DNA from: Monarcha castaneiventris obscurior
Taxonomy: Eukaryota; Chordata; Aves; Passeriformes; Monarchidae
NCBI GenBank assembly: GCA_026261815.1
Contig: JAMPIT010000712.1
Location: 248,001-312,000 of the forward strand
Direction of reading: 5' to 3'
Length of the DNA stretch: 64,000 bases
The notes below the pieces were generated by a model, which saw nothing but the letters and a program-made list of their open reading frames with translations, ran no database searches and was not told where the DNA came from. Positions 49,966-61,479 of the stretch are shown piece after piece; position 1 is the first letter of the stretch; every line of letters begins with the position of its first letter. Position numbers and translations under genes: made by a program.

Positions 49966-52293
49966 CGTGTGAAATGCTGCACCCCGGCACCCCGAGGCTC
50001 TTGGGTCGGGCCCCCTGCTGAAATCGGGACCCCTGGAGCATCCCTCAGGTGGGGTCAGGCGGCACCTGTGGGACTCGGCCCCTCCTTCCCTGCTCTCTCA
50101 CCAATCCGCTCTCGCACCTCCCACCCCTCCCCAGCTGATCCCAAATGAAACCACTTCCCATCATCCCATCTCCTGTACCTGTGGAACAACCCCAAATTCC
50201 CTCCCCCCCTCTTCCTCCCTTCCAACCTTCAGTCTTATCTCTCTTGGAAGTGTTTTCCTCCGTGCCTGGCTTCTCCCTGGGGCTTTCTGTCACCTTGGCA
50301 TCCCTCACCTCACCTCCGGGAACCCAAATTATTCCCTCCCTGGGCCACGCTGCTCACCCAGAGCTGCAGTCCTGGCTCTTCCCACAGGGCTTCGTGTGAC
50401 CCCTGTCCCTCAACCCCGGTTTCCATAAGCCCTGAGCCCTCAGAGCGAGTGTCCCCTTGTTCCCTGCTCCTTTATCCCACCTTTATCCCACCCCTGCTCC
50501 CGGCCTGTCAGGGGTGGTTTTCCCGAGCTCTGTCACCATCGTGGCTCGGCCCCTGCGTGTTCCTGCTAATTAAAAACAAACGACGAGATGCTGGTGAGTG
50601 ATGAGCTGGATGGGTCGGCTCCATTTAGGAGTTCTTGGATAAATAACACGGAAATTTAATTTTCTGCCGCTCTGGAAAAGACAGGCCTTGGATATTACTT
50701 GTGCACCTTTCCAAGCGCCTTGCTTGCTGTGAAGGGGAAACTTGGCTTTGCTTGGGACCCTTCCCAAAGTTTCCCTCATGGATAACGTGCTTGTTTCATC
50801 CATGACCACATCCTGGCCGGTGCTGGGTTTTTTAGGGAGAAGGTGCCAAATTTTCCCTGCGCTGGGCGGTGCCTGACACGGGGGCAGCTGGAGGGGAACC
50901 TTCTCCTCTCCAAAACAAGCGGATACGGCAGCGATGGGAAAAAACAAGGCTGGGAGCCCGGCAGCGGGAGCTGCATCCCGGCCCCCGCCGCGCTCAATTC
51001 CCTTCTCCCTCTTTGTTTTCCTTAATTGCACAGCGAGGCCTCCGGGCACAGCCTGTTTCTTCCTCCAAGCCCTGCGGAACGGGGCTGGGACGTGCTGACC
51101 CGGGAACAGGGAATGCGACCTCGGGAGAGGGATCCAACCGGTTTGGGCTTCCCCGGGCAGCGATGCTTGGCCGTGCCGGGGACTCCGCTCGGCGGGGCTG
51201 TGCCCTGGGAGGGTGGAAATGCTGCTCCCGGGGGAACAGAGCAGGATCAGCCGCTCTCCACCCCGGCTGTTCCAGCTGGAGCATCCTCTGGGATGGATGG
51301 AGGCGCTGGGGCAGCAGCACAAGCAGCCGGAGCGGGGTCCCCACGGGGCTGGCAGCGGATTTAACACTTTCCTTTAAAGCCTTTGGGGCGGGATAGCAGC
51401 TCCCTCCTTTCCCCACCGCTTCCCTGCCTGCGGCGGGGTTGTTTCCCATCGGAGAGGGCTCGGGGAGGCGAGGTGGAATTACAGCATTACAGACAAAGCC
51501 TTAATATAATCTTCCCTGCGTGAACAGCGGCGCAGGGGGAGCGTTCTGCGGGGCGGGCCGCAAATGAGGCACTGCGCGGTGCAGGATGTACGAGGAATTG
51601 CTCCATCACCGCTCCTAATGGCTTAACCAACAAAATCCATATTCATAAATCAAGCCAGGAGCGGGAGCCGACCCCTGTTCGGCGGCGCAGCCAGGAATAA
51701 AGGCAGATTATGAATTGCACAGAGCTGCTGCAGCTGCCACGGCTCGGCCTTGGCATTAAACGGAGCCCAAGGAGAGAAGATACAATCAAAGCTGTCTGGC
51801 AGCAGCTGAAGGATTAGCTGAGTCAACCAGCAAAGAGCTGAGCTCATTTATCGGGCTATTTTCAGGGCTGAAATGCACCCCGGATGGAATTTTACCCTCA
51901 ATTACCGATCTCGCACTTGGACAGGGGGGAATCATCAAAAATGGGCTTTTTCCGTGGGCTGGCTGTTTGGGTTTGGGCATTGCAGGGGTGTGGTGGAGCT
52001 CACCGAGGTGAGATGAGGAGGGCTGGGAAGCGGAGCCAGGGAGAGAGGGAGAAATGGATGGATCTGATCTCTCTAGCCAAGGGAATTGTGGTGCAGGGAG
52101 TGTCACAAAGGTGGTGGCAGGAGCACAGGGCTGTCACCAGCACTTGGTCACACCAGACCTTGGCTTTTCTGTCCCCCAAGGACACAGGAGTCACCATTTT
52201 CCAACCTGAAAATGTCCAATGACCCCTAAAACGTCGTTGGAAAGTCCAGCACGAAGTTTGGCTCTGCCCCTTTGCAGCTGAGCTTTGGGTTAT
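49966..52293. other. GC-rich intergenic stretch with a possible conserved element
   Basis: CpG-rich around 50880-51470, then an AT-rich island at 51480-51800 containing CCATATTCATAAATCAAGCC and CAGCTG E-boxes. No coding exon recognised; the frames 50570-51367 and 50869-51396 are antisense and sense shadows of base composition. Confidence 0.5.
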
Positions 52294-52640
52294 CATGGAA
52301 TACCACAATGGTTTGGGTTGGGAGAGACCTTAAAGCTCATCCCATTCCAGCCCCGGCCACGCAGGGACACCTCCCACTATCCCAGATTGCTCCAAGCCCT
52401 GTCCAGCCTGGCCTTGGGCACTTCCAGGGATCCAGGGGCAGCCACAGCTTCTCTGGGCACCCTGTGCCAGGGCCTGCCCACCCTCACAGCCAGGAATTCC
52501 CAATTCCCAGTATCCCATCCATCCCTGCCCTCTGGCAGTGGGAAGCCATTCCCTGTGTCCTGTCCCTCCATCCCTTGTCCCCAGTCCCTCTCCAGCTCTC
52601 CTGGAGCCCCTTTAAGCACTGGAAAGGGGCTCTGACTTCT
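52294..52640 (-). mobile_element. CR1 LINE fragment, minus orientation
   Basis: TCATGGAATACCACAATGG, GAGACCTTAAAGCTCATCCC, GACACCTCCCACTATCCC, CCTGCCCTCTGGCAGTGGG and CTCTCCAGCTCTCCTGGAGC are the mirror of the copy at 20176-20721. It explains the minus-strand frames 52377-52715 and 52484-53359. Confidence 0.93.
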
Positions 52641-55570
52641 CCCTGCAGCTTTGTCTGCGAGCCAGGCGAGGGTGGCTTCTGCAGCTTGAACCAAAACTGC
52701 CTTTTTTCCCCCCAAAGTCCATCCATTTCCCGGTGAGTTGGCAGCGGGGAGGGAAGGGGCTCTGCAGGGCTGGCTGCTCTCCCAGCCCAGAGCGGGAGCA
52801 GGCAGCAGCTCCTTGTGACGGAGGGGCCAAAAATAGAAATTTCCCGGGAGCGGGGAGGAATAATACTTCTCCTGACACCCTGCAATAGCCTCGAGGCTGC
52901 CAGCGCGGTGATAAGCAGCTGTTTGCCTGTGCTCTGGAGCGAGCGTGGTTTATCTCTTCCTTGTCCCAGCCCTGCAGGAAAAACCCAGCGATTTTGCTGC
53001 CGTGGGACCCCCCAGGTCTGTATTTGATTATTCCTCTCTTCCAGCAGCACCTGGAGATTTGATTGGAATTTCCAGCCCTGGCAGGGCTCAGCGCCCCGCC
53101 GTGCTCTTGGATTTTTAAAAACCAGAAGCAAGAGGTGCAGGGGAGCTCTGCGGGTTTTAGGTGGGGTGGTCTGGGCGGGTCTGATTCCCGAATTAGCGGT
53201 GTTTTGGAGGCTGGGGAAGTCAGGGAGGTGAGTGCCCATCCGGGCTGCTCCCTCCGCAGCTTTTCCGGGAGGAGGAAACGTTCGCGGCCGCCTGCGCAAT
53301 CCGGAGGCCCCGAGGAGGAAACGCACCAGGCTGGGGAAAATCCCGACCTGCTCCTGCAAAGATCAGGGCTCCAAGAGAGGATTCAATCCCAGAGAAAATT
53401 GGGATTTCTCCCTCTCTCTGCTGTCCGGCCCCTCAAATTGCTGTTTTTGGGTGAGGCGATGCCACTGCCCCGTGCAGGGCACGGTGATGCTGCTTTTAGT
53501 GCCAGAGTTTGGTGGGCAGGAGAAAACCTTCCCGAGACCCCTCGTAAAAGATCGATATATAAAAGATCGATATTCAATATTAAGCTGATTTGAGGTGTTT
53601 TTAGCCAGCAGCTCCTGGGGGTGGTGTCTCACTTCAGCGGTCCCAGCCTCCTGCAGCAGCAGCACTGCCCAGGTTCAGCTGAGCTTTTCCCTCCATAAAA
53701 CTCCTCAAATCCCCTCCTTTACTTCCCACCTTCCCTGGAGCAGGAGCGACGCGAGCAGAGGCTTTTCCCAGCTCCAGCCCATCTCTGGGAAGCGGGGTGA
53801 CATTAAATCCAAAACAAATTACGTTGTGCATCCGAGCGAGGCTGCTCGGATGCGTTTTCCTTCCCTGACGATGGAGGCAGCGGGAATTGCAGCCCCATTA
53901 ATTCCTCCTTTTTGCCTCCTGCGAGTTGTCAGTGCCTCTCCCCCGTGCCTGGTAAGTGCCTCATCCGCTGGCTCGGATGCTCTGCTGTGTCCCTGGAACC
54001 TTTTGTACAACCTCAGTGCTGAAAGGTCTCCCCAGCAGCCCGGGAATGCCGTGGGGAGGATCCCGGAGCTGCGGGATGCAGCGGGGATTACCGGGAGCTT
54101 GGGAAGGGCCAGCCCAGCCCCGGCATCCCACAGCGTTTCCTTCTGGTTTGTGCCTTTGGAACCTTTTGGGGTTTCTGGTGCAGGGTGAGGGGATGGGGCA
54201 GCTGCCAGGCCCCAAAGCATTCCCAGCCTGGAGGAAGAGCAGCCGTGCTGCCGGCTCTCGGAATGGGAAACTGCCGCTCAGAGGACAATAAAGGTTATTA
54301 AATGTCAGGGAGAAATAAAGCTGCCTTCTTCCCACTTTTTTTCCTGTTTTCTCCCCCTGGCTGCGCTGATTTGCAGGCGCTTTGTGCTGCGGGGGGAGAT
54401 GGGGACTGGGAGCAGCTGCCTCAGGGCATCCCAGCGATTCTGGGTTTGGGATGGGGTTACCCCTCGAGCATTTGGGGGTCCCAGCCAGGTCCAGAGCCCC
54501 CCAGGCCCAGCCTGACTTAAGGACAGATTAAATGGGGTCATTCCCGGGGCAGGCACAGCGTCACGGGGAATCCCATGGGTCTGGGCTGGCTCTGTGGGAT
54601 GTGGGATGCATCCAGCCGGCTGCTAACCCGTCCCCAGCCCTTTGCCAGGCTCGGGGTGGCGGTGACAGCCCGGAGGCGGTGACAGCAGCCCCGCTGGCCT
54701 CTGCCACACCTCTGCTGCCAGCGCCGTGCCCTCGTGGCTGCCCCAGGAGCACCAACAGGTCTTTCCAGTCCCGCCGGAGCCTCCGGGAGCTGCCAGCGGC
54801 GGGCGGCACCCGGGGACGGGGAAAAGCAGCGGCTGCATCCCTGCCTCACCTGGTTTGGCTTTCACTTTGTCCCCCGGAGCTGGATTTGATCATTGGACAG
54901 CGGTGCCATAAATCATTGCTGGCGGAAGCGTCCCTGTCACGCCAGGCTGTGCCCGCCCGGGGCTGGGCACTCTGGGCATCGCCTCTGCAAGGAGCAGCCC
55001 CGGCAGCTGCGGCCGGGGCTGGAAGGTAAAGGGAATTTTGGGGCTCCCCCGGGAGCAGGCTGGGCTGGAGGAGGAGGTGGGTGCTGATCCCACCCGGCAA
55101 AGCTGCTGGGAGGAAATACTGGCCTGCAGCAGGGAGGCGCGTGGAATGGCAAAAGTCGGAAAATTCGCTGTAGTTTGGAAACTTATCCGTATTTTTTGGG
55201 GTGGTGAGCAGGGCGAGCCCGAGGGTCGGGGATCAAAGTGTGGCTGCCGTGAGATCCCAAATTGTGGCATCTCTGCTGATGTCTCTCAGGGGCTCACCCG
55301 TGGCACTGCTGGGACATTTCCATCCCCCGTGTTGTCCCTGCACTGCCTGGCTCCCGGTTTGACAGGCGGCTGGAGTGACAATTGCTGCCTCCAAAGACGA
55401 TAATTGTGAATTCCTTGTTGGGCTGTTAGCCGGCGTGTGGGGGAGCTTTACACAAACAGAGCGCCAGGAGTCACTGCTGGGGCTGGGAGGGAAATAACAT
55501 CGCACAAGGCATTCCCAGAGAGCACGGCGGGGGTGGGGGTGGCCAGGGAAGCAGCCTGGGAAGGTAAAAT
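52641..55570. other. GC-rich intergenic stretch
   Basis: Contains CpG-rich pieces (53225-53345 with a NotI site GCGGCCGC, and 54600-55020) and a small direct repeat AAAAGATCGATAT twice at 53546-53576. No exon or RNA gene could be supported. Confidence 0.5.
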
Positions 55571-55640
55571 CAGAGAATCGTGGGATGATTTGGGTTAGAA
55601 GGGACCTTAAAGATAATTTTTTTCCACCCCACATCTAGCA
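55571..55640 (-). mobile_element. CR1 LINE 3'-end fragment, minus orientation
   Basis: CAGAGAATCGTGGGATGATT, TGGGTTAGAAGGGACCTTAA and AGATAATTTTTTTCCACCC; terminal 70 bases. Confidence 0.85.
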
Positions 55641-55706
55641 GTGAGCTCGGTTTGGGTAGGTTGGGTGTGTGTTTAAAAATAGTCGCTTGGGGGTGACTGG
55701 CATTGG

Positions 55707-55740
55707 GATCCCATCCCATCCCATCCCATCCCATCCCAAC
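55707..55740. repeat. (CCCAT)n microsatellite
   Basis: Six perfect CCCAT pentamers, followed by degenerate copies to about 55775. Confidence 0.92.
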
Positions 55741-56667
55741 CTGCCTTATCCCATTCCATCCCACCTGATCCCACTGGAAGGAGCAAACCCCATCCCAGAG
55801 AGCAGCAGGACCGTGAGCTGAAGTTGCCTTCTATGCCTGGAGTTAATTTAAACACCCTTATCCTCTTCCTGGTTATTTGCTCATGAATTTGGAAGATCTT
55901 CGTGCCAACCAGTTAGGGATGGGATTTTGTGGGCATGGAGTGATTCCCTGTCTGGAAGTGCAGGGGTTCTTTTGTCCTTCCTGTCCCTTGCTGCTGACCA
56001 GGACAGTTGGTGCTGAATCCTCTGGGATTGCAGAGGTGACGTTGGGAAGGACAACCAGGAGAGCAGGGAGGTGACACCTCAGCGGGATGCTCAGGAGAGG
56101 GTGGGTGAGGTGGCCTGCTCAGGGATCCCATCTTTGTCAGGATTTGGGAATGAAAGCAGGAAAAGGGCGTTGATCCCCTGCCATTGTTCTGCCTTCACCT
56201 CCACATTCCTGAGCTGGAGTGGCACCGTGCTGGTGACGTTCCCTTTGGAGCTGGGGCAGCTGGGGTGTCCTGGGCATCCTCTGCCTTCATCCTGTGCTTG
56301 TGTTTGAATGCTCTGGGGGCTGCAGGGCTCCCACCAGCCCCTATCCCATGTGTGAGGGCCACACTCTTCCCGGGAAGGAGGGTGCAGCTGGAGGGTGATG
56401 CTTTTCCCTGGCTTGTGACCAGCTGAGCTGGAGCAGGAGAGGGGACACAGGACACGAGAGCTGCACTGGAGGCGTCACCAGCACGGTGAGTGTCACCAGC
56501 TCCTTTTGGGGACACTGTGGGGTGGTCAGGGGTTGAGCTGTGGTGCCATTCCCGGTGAATCCCATGGTTTTGCCTGAGCCGAGGTGAATCCAGCCACCCC
56601 AAAACTCCTTTGGAGCCACCCTGAGCTGCTGGTGAGGTCTCTGCCACCGCCCCAGCCCCGTGGCACT

Positions 56668-56733
56668 GTGACAACACAGCCCTGAGCTGTGACAACACAG
56701 CCCAGAGCTGTGACAACACAACCCTGAGCTGTC
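56668..56733. repeat. 23-bp tandem repeat, three copies
   Basis: GAGCTGTGACAACACAGCCC repeated three times with a period of 23 bases; the first copy lacks the GAGCTG lead and the third ends in AACCCTGAGCTGTCC. Confidence 0.9.
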
Positions 56734-57094
56734 CCTCGCCGATGCAACCTTTGCCCTCCCAGCAGCCCCACGGCCGCTCCTCGTCCTTCCCACTGCCTGG
56801 AACAGGCAGGAAGGAGGAAAAGCAACCTCCTTCCTCCCAGCTCCGCCACTGCTGGGGCTCCTCGGGTGCTTTTCCGTGCTCCAAGGGCTGGTTTGGCACG
56901 GATTGAAGCCCTCTGGAGCTCTTCCCCAGGTCCACGTGGATTTGCAGGCAGCGTTGGTGGGTACAAATCCCTGAGGTTGTTCCTGTGCTGTTTGATGGAT
57001 CCAAACGAGATCCAGGCTTATTTGGAGGGGAAGCAGAGGGAAAAGAGCCCCGTTCCTGCTGCTCCAGCCTGTGCCAGCCCAGCCACCTGTGTCT

Positions 57095-57210
57095 CGCTTT
57101 ATAAATAGGCTCGGCTTTCCTTTTAGGAAAGATAAAACAGCTTTCCTTTTCCGTGGCACGATTTCCCTGCCGATTCCAGGGAGACTGAGGGTAATTATAA
57201 CACTTTCATC
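57095..57210. promoter_or_regulatory. Possible enhancer: MEF2-like site with GATA motif and inverted repeat
   Basis: TTATAAATAG at 57099-57108 fits the MEF2 consensus YTAWWWWTAR exactly. About 20 bases on, AGATAA (57130-57135) is a GATA motif, and CTTTCCT-TTT-AGGAAAG at 57115-57131 is a perfect inverted repeat. The block stands out as AT-rich inside GC-rich sequence. Motif matches alone are weak evidence. Confidence 0.25.
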
Positions 57211-58504
57211 CTCCCGGCTGAGCTGCTCTGACACACGTGTGGTGGCAGATGTTTGCTAACCGAGAGCACCCCGGGGATACCGGGAGGGTTTTTTCCTCCC
57301 TGAAGGAATTAGCACCACGGAGGAGCGTGGTGTGACAGCCTCTGGCAAACCCCGTGTTGCTCAGCAGAGCTGTGTCCTCCCAACGTGGGATCCATCTGTG
57401 GGATGGCCTCAGGGAGGGCAGAACATTCCCAACCCCACGCTGTGGTGGGGAACGTGGCTCTGGCATCTTCTGTGGGAATAACACAACAAACTAACGTGGT
57501 TTGGGGCTTGTTTCCTAATCCTGGATGCCAGCTGGGATTTATGGGGGAAGCTGGAGGTCACAGCAGGGTTTGTCTCCTCCAGCTCTTCCCCTGTGGCTGG
57601 AGAAGGAGGAGAAAACTCTCTTTTAAACCAGGTAAATCCCAGCACAGGAGAGCTCCTGACTGTGCCTGGATCTGCCACACTGGCACAAGGAGAGGTTTTC
57701 CATGCCCAGGCTGGTGGTGTGACAGAGGGAATGTGCCAGTGGGATGTGGAGCTGGGAGTGCAGCTGTGTCCCCGTCCCTAAACACCTCCCCAGTACATGA
57801 GGAGAAGGAAACTCTGGTGTCTTCTGCACCAGAACTTCCACCAGGACGGAGGAAACACGAGGATTATCCCAAGTGTTGAGCAAACAGGGGCGTTCAGTAT
57901 GGGAGGGTCCAGCTTAACGCCACAAACGAGATTGGATTAGGAGGGATTTGCAGAGGGCCAGTCTGGAAGAGCGGCTTATTTAGGTTTTTAGCAGCTGTGT
58001 CACAACCATCCGTGGTGTGGCAACACTCGGTTGCGTTGTGCCCGTGTTGGGTGTTGGGTTTGAGGGCCCAGGGAGCCGCCGGGATCTCCTGGGCTGGGAG
58101 AGAGCTCTGGAGCAGAGAGCAGCACCAGGAACCTGGCATCTTCCTTGTCTTGGGTGGCTGAACCAAATCCTTCAGCCCATGAGATGGTGGAGGGTGAGTA
58201 TCCTTTGGGGCTTGGGTGGTTTCCTGTTGGGGGTGTTTGTAAAGCCAATTAATTCATCCTTGTGCAAGTGACCCGGCGATGCTGAAGCCTCTTGTTGCCC
58301 CCGTCCCTGTGCAGGTGGCACAGCCCTGCCCACAGGAGCTGCCCCCCTTTTGGCCTGAGGTCAGCCTGGCTCTGTGGTGCTGCAGGACCTGGGCTTTGGG
58401 GTTTTTATCAGAGCTGTTATCTCGTTTCTTGCTCGGCTGTTGTTCCTTAGAGCAGGATTTTGCATCGTGAGGGGAAGTGAAGGGGCAGCAGTGACTCCCT
58501 CTCT

Positions 58505-58773
58505 GTGCTGAGCAGGGACAGGACCCAGGGAGCGGCTGGAGTGGGCCAGGGGAGATTTAGGGTGGATATCAGGGAAAGGTTCTTCCCCCAGAGGGTGCTG
58601 GGCACTGCCCAGGCTCCCCAGGGAATGGGCACAGCCCCGAGGCTGCCAGAGCTCCAGGAGCGTTTGGACAGCACTGCCAGGGATGCCCAGAGTGGGATTG
58701 TTGGGGTGTCTGTGCAGGGCCACACAAGGACTGGATGATCCCTGGGAGTCAGGATATTCTGTGATTCTGTGAC
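58505..58773 (+). mobile_element. CR1 LINE 3' fragment
   Basis: GGAGATTTAGGGTGGATATC, AGGGAAAGGTTCTTCCCCCA, GGGCACTGCCCAGGCTCCCC, ACTGGATGATCCCTGGGAG and the tail ATATTCTGTGATTCTGTGA; the clearest CR1 terminus in the window. Confidence 0.93.
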
Positions 58774-59523
58774 CCATCTGCCATCAAACCCCTGGCTCCT
58801 TCCTGGATCCCCCAGCCCCTCCCTGGCCCTTGTGCCCAGCCCCACTGCTCAGGGGTGCGAAGCAAGAAATTACCCAATACTTCAGTAACTTCCACCCAAG
58901 ATTTGCTTCCCCTTGCAGCTGCCGAGTCCGTGGGGATGTCACCCTGTGCCACCCTGCTCTGTGCCCCCCTCCTGCTGCTGGGCACCCACCCCTGGCAGAT
59001 GCAGCGCTGCTGCTGCTGCTGGAGCCGTGCTGGGATGGGATGGGAAAGGGAAAATAGGGCACTTGTGGTGTGTGACAGCCACAGCCGCCCCCGGAGCCTT
59101 TGTCTGCGGAACGGGAACGCGGGGAGGAACATCCACGTCACCAGCAGCTCTCCCTGTGCCAGCGCTGCAGCTGCGGCCCCGCTGCCAGGGGGGCCCTGGG
59201 ATGTGCCAAGGAGGGAGGAGGGAGATGGCTGTGGGCTGGGGATGGAGCTGGGAGAGGGGTCACTGTCCCAGGAGGGTGTTTTAGGGGGCACCACCGTGGA
59301 GAGATTTCCACTTGGGGAAGTCTTGGATGTCTTGTCTGGGAGCTGGAGGGTGAATAACCCAACCTGACCCTTGGTCCTGCTCCTTGGCTGCTTCCAGCTG
59401 CTCCAGGGCTGGATGCTCTCCCATTCCCTGGTGAGCAGCCTGGGGCCTCTCCTTTCCTGGTGGAGGTGAAGAATTCCTGGGGAGGGCTTTGAGCTGAGGT
59501 GGAGGAGGCAAAAAAAACCTCAT
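58774..59523. other. Intergenic stretch between CR1 fragments
   Basis: CTG/CAG-rich near 58970-59030 (a GCTGCTGCTGCTGCTGG run); no gene supported. Confidence 0.5.
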
Positions 59524-59660
59524 AAAACCATGGAATGGGTTGGGTGGGAAGGGACCTTAAAGCTCACCCAGTCCCACCCCCTGCCATGAGCAGAGACACC
59601 TTCCACGATCCCTGGTTGCTCCAAGCCCCGTCCAACCTGGCCTGGAACATTTTCAGGTGC
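59524..59660 (-). mobile_element. CR1 LINE 3' fragment, minus orientation
   Basis: AAACCATGGAATGGGTTGGG, AGGGACCTTAAAGCTCACCC, GACACCTTCCACGATCCC and GTTGCTCCAAGCCCCGTCCA; about 135 bases. Confidence 0.92.
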
Positions 59661-61013
59661 CAGGAACGTGTGTACTCCCAGGATTTCCACCTCCCATGCT
59701 CCAAACCCTGGCTCAACAGCAGAATAAAACAAACAAACACAGACCAGGCATCCCTGTGAAGACCCAACCAACAAGAGCTGGCAGGGGGGAGGCACTAAAA
59801 CCCCTCCCGTGGTGTCATATCAAAATTGGGGAGCCGGGAGGGAGTTTTTTCCATGTCACTTGCAATCTCTAAAGCCTGGCTTAATTATAATAATCACCCT
59901 GGGCAGACAGTCAATTAGTGCTGCTCCCGGCTTTCTGCTGAGCTCAAACGTTGTGTCACTGGTCCCTCTGTGGGCTGATGATGACGGGTGTGCAGCATCC
60001 CTGGTGTGGGCGTGGAGGGGGCAATGACCAGTTTCATGTTAATTGGCACTATTTGAGCTCTCCTGACGAGGATGCTCCGTGGCAGCAGTGACTCACTCGT
60101 CTCCCTCGCTCCAGAGCACGGAAAAGCCACAAAATCGAGGCTTTTGACTCTTTTCCAAGGATGCCCTTGAGCAGCAGCACCTGGGTTTGGCCAGGCTGTG
60201 CCAGGGATGCTGCAGTTCCCATCCCAGCAGTATTTCCCTGGAATTACAATTTGCTGCTCATTGGCATCTCCAGAGGGGGAGGATGTGGTTCGTACTGGTT
60301 TTTGGGGATCAGAGCAGGGCTGGTGGCTGCTGCAGGTCCTCCAGGGTCAGCAATCCCTGTCTCCCTGTCCATGGGACGCTCTGCTGCATGGAAAATGGCT
60401 CTGCTTAGGGTTGGGGGTGATGCTGAGGCGGGGAGGATAAGCAGGACCGGGGATTCTGTGCTGACATGGAGGGGTTCCTGTCTCCCCTCGCTGTTTTGGA
60501 CCCCCAAACCCTCAGAGAGACCCCTCTGGGTTACTGCAGGCAGTGCCTGGGTGCTTTTGGGAGGTGCCCTGGCACGGGCTGGCACAAGGAAGGCTCAGTG
60601 GCCTCCTCTCCATGGTCGTTTGCTTCTCCTTGTACCGGAGACTCCCCGTTGTTGAGAGCACCCCAAAATTGCCCCCCCAGGCACGTGACACCCCCCCCCA
60701 GGGGGCTCAGCCTTTCCCTGTTCCCCATCTCTTGCCATGAAACCCCCTGAGTTTTGCCCTGGAGGGTCAGGGGTGAAGCCAGATCCCAGCACTGCCCCCC
60801 GAGTGGGCAGGAATTCCCCTGAGCTCTGCCCTTGTCCTGTTGCTGCTCCCACCCACCTCTTCCTTCCCGCTGGGGCTTTTCCCCCTCTCTGATCCCACCT
60901 GGTGCCTTTTCCCCTGGAGTGGCTCACCTGGGGCGGAGCAGAGCAGGTAATTCACAATCCTCAGGGGGCTGAGTGGTGGGGAGACCTAAAAATCAGCTAA
61001 AGGTGAGGGAAAG
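59661..61013. other. Intergenic stretch without recognised features
   Basis: Only C-rich homopolymer runs (60674-60700) are notable; no exon or RNA gene. Confidence 0.5.
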
Positions 61014-61470
61014 GGCTGGAGAATCCCCCTTTGGTAGCAATCCTGCCTAGTTCTGTTTAATATCCCAGATGCTGCGTTGCAGAGGGGCTTGGAAAAGCTG
61101 CTTCGGGCTGGAGAACCCCCCTTTTACGGGAACCCCACTTCATGTTGGTTAATATTTGGGATATCTGCATGTGTGGGGACTCAGGCTGGTTTGGGCTGGA
61201 GAATCCCTCCTTGATGGGAATCCTGCCTAAGTCTGGTTAATATCCCACAGCGTGTCAGGGGCTTGGAGGGGCTGTTCTGGGCTGGAGAATCCCCCTTTGA
61301 TGGGGACCCCGCATCATTTTGGTTAATATTTGGGATATTGGATCCAATATATGCATCAGCTATTTCGGGTTGGTTCATATTTTGGATATCTGCCTGTGCA
61401 GCTCCTTAGGCTGGAGAACCCCCCCTTTGACGTGGACCCAGCCTAATTTTCCCTCCTATCCCCCATCCCC
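61014..61470. repeat. Degenerate tandem repeat with two alternating unit types
   Basis: Units of about 86-93 bases each start with GGGCTGGAGAATCCCCCTTT or a close form, at 61014, 61107, 61194, 61280 and (inside a shortened unit) about 61410. Units 1 and 3 have TTAATATCCCA...GGGGCTTGG; units 2 and 4 have TTGGTTAATATTTGGGATAT. The true period is thus a dimer of 173-180 bases. Confidence 0.85.
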
Positions 61471-61479
61471 AGTGCGCAC

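Larger units (their letters stand above)
55776..58504. other. Intergenic stretch with a short tandem repeat and a MEF2/GATA-like cluster
   Basis: Apart from the tandem repeat at 56668-56733 and the AT-rich block at 57095-57210, nothing is recognised. The longest open frames in the window (56195-57004 and 56341-57234, minus) overlap each other in different frames and encode Ser/Pro/Gly-rich sequence without domains. Confidence 0.55.

Noticed and set aside
49404..50021. Asp/Thr-rich and Ser/Val-rich frames of 120-195 codons
   Set aside because: Translation of the hexamer minisatellite in several frames and on both strands.
52484..53359. Minus-strand frame of 291 codons
   Set aside because: Begins in unique sequence and runs into a CR1 fragment; low-complexity residues and no domain or splice support.
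56195..57234. Two overlapping minus-strand frames of 269 and 297 codons
   Set aside because: They overlap in different frames, cross a 23-bp tandem repeat and have no recognisable domain; typical for stop-poor GC-rich sequence.
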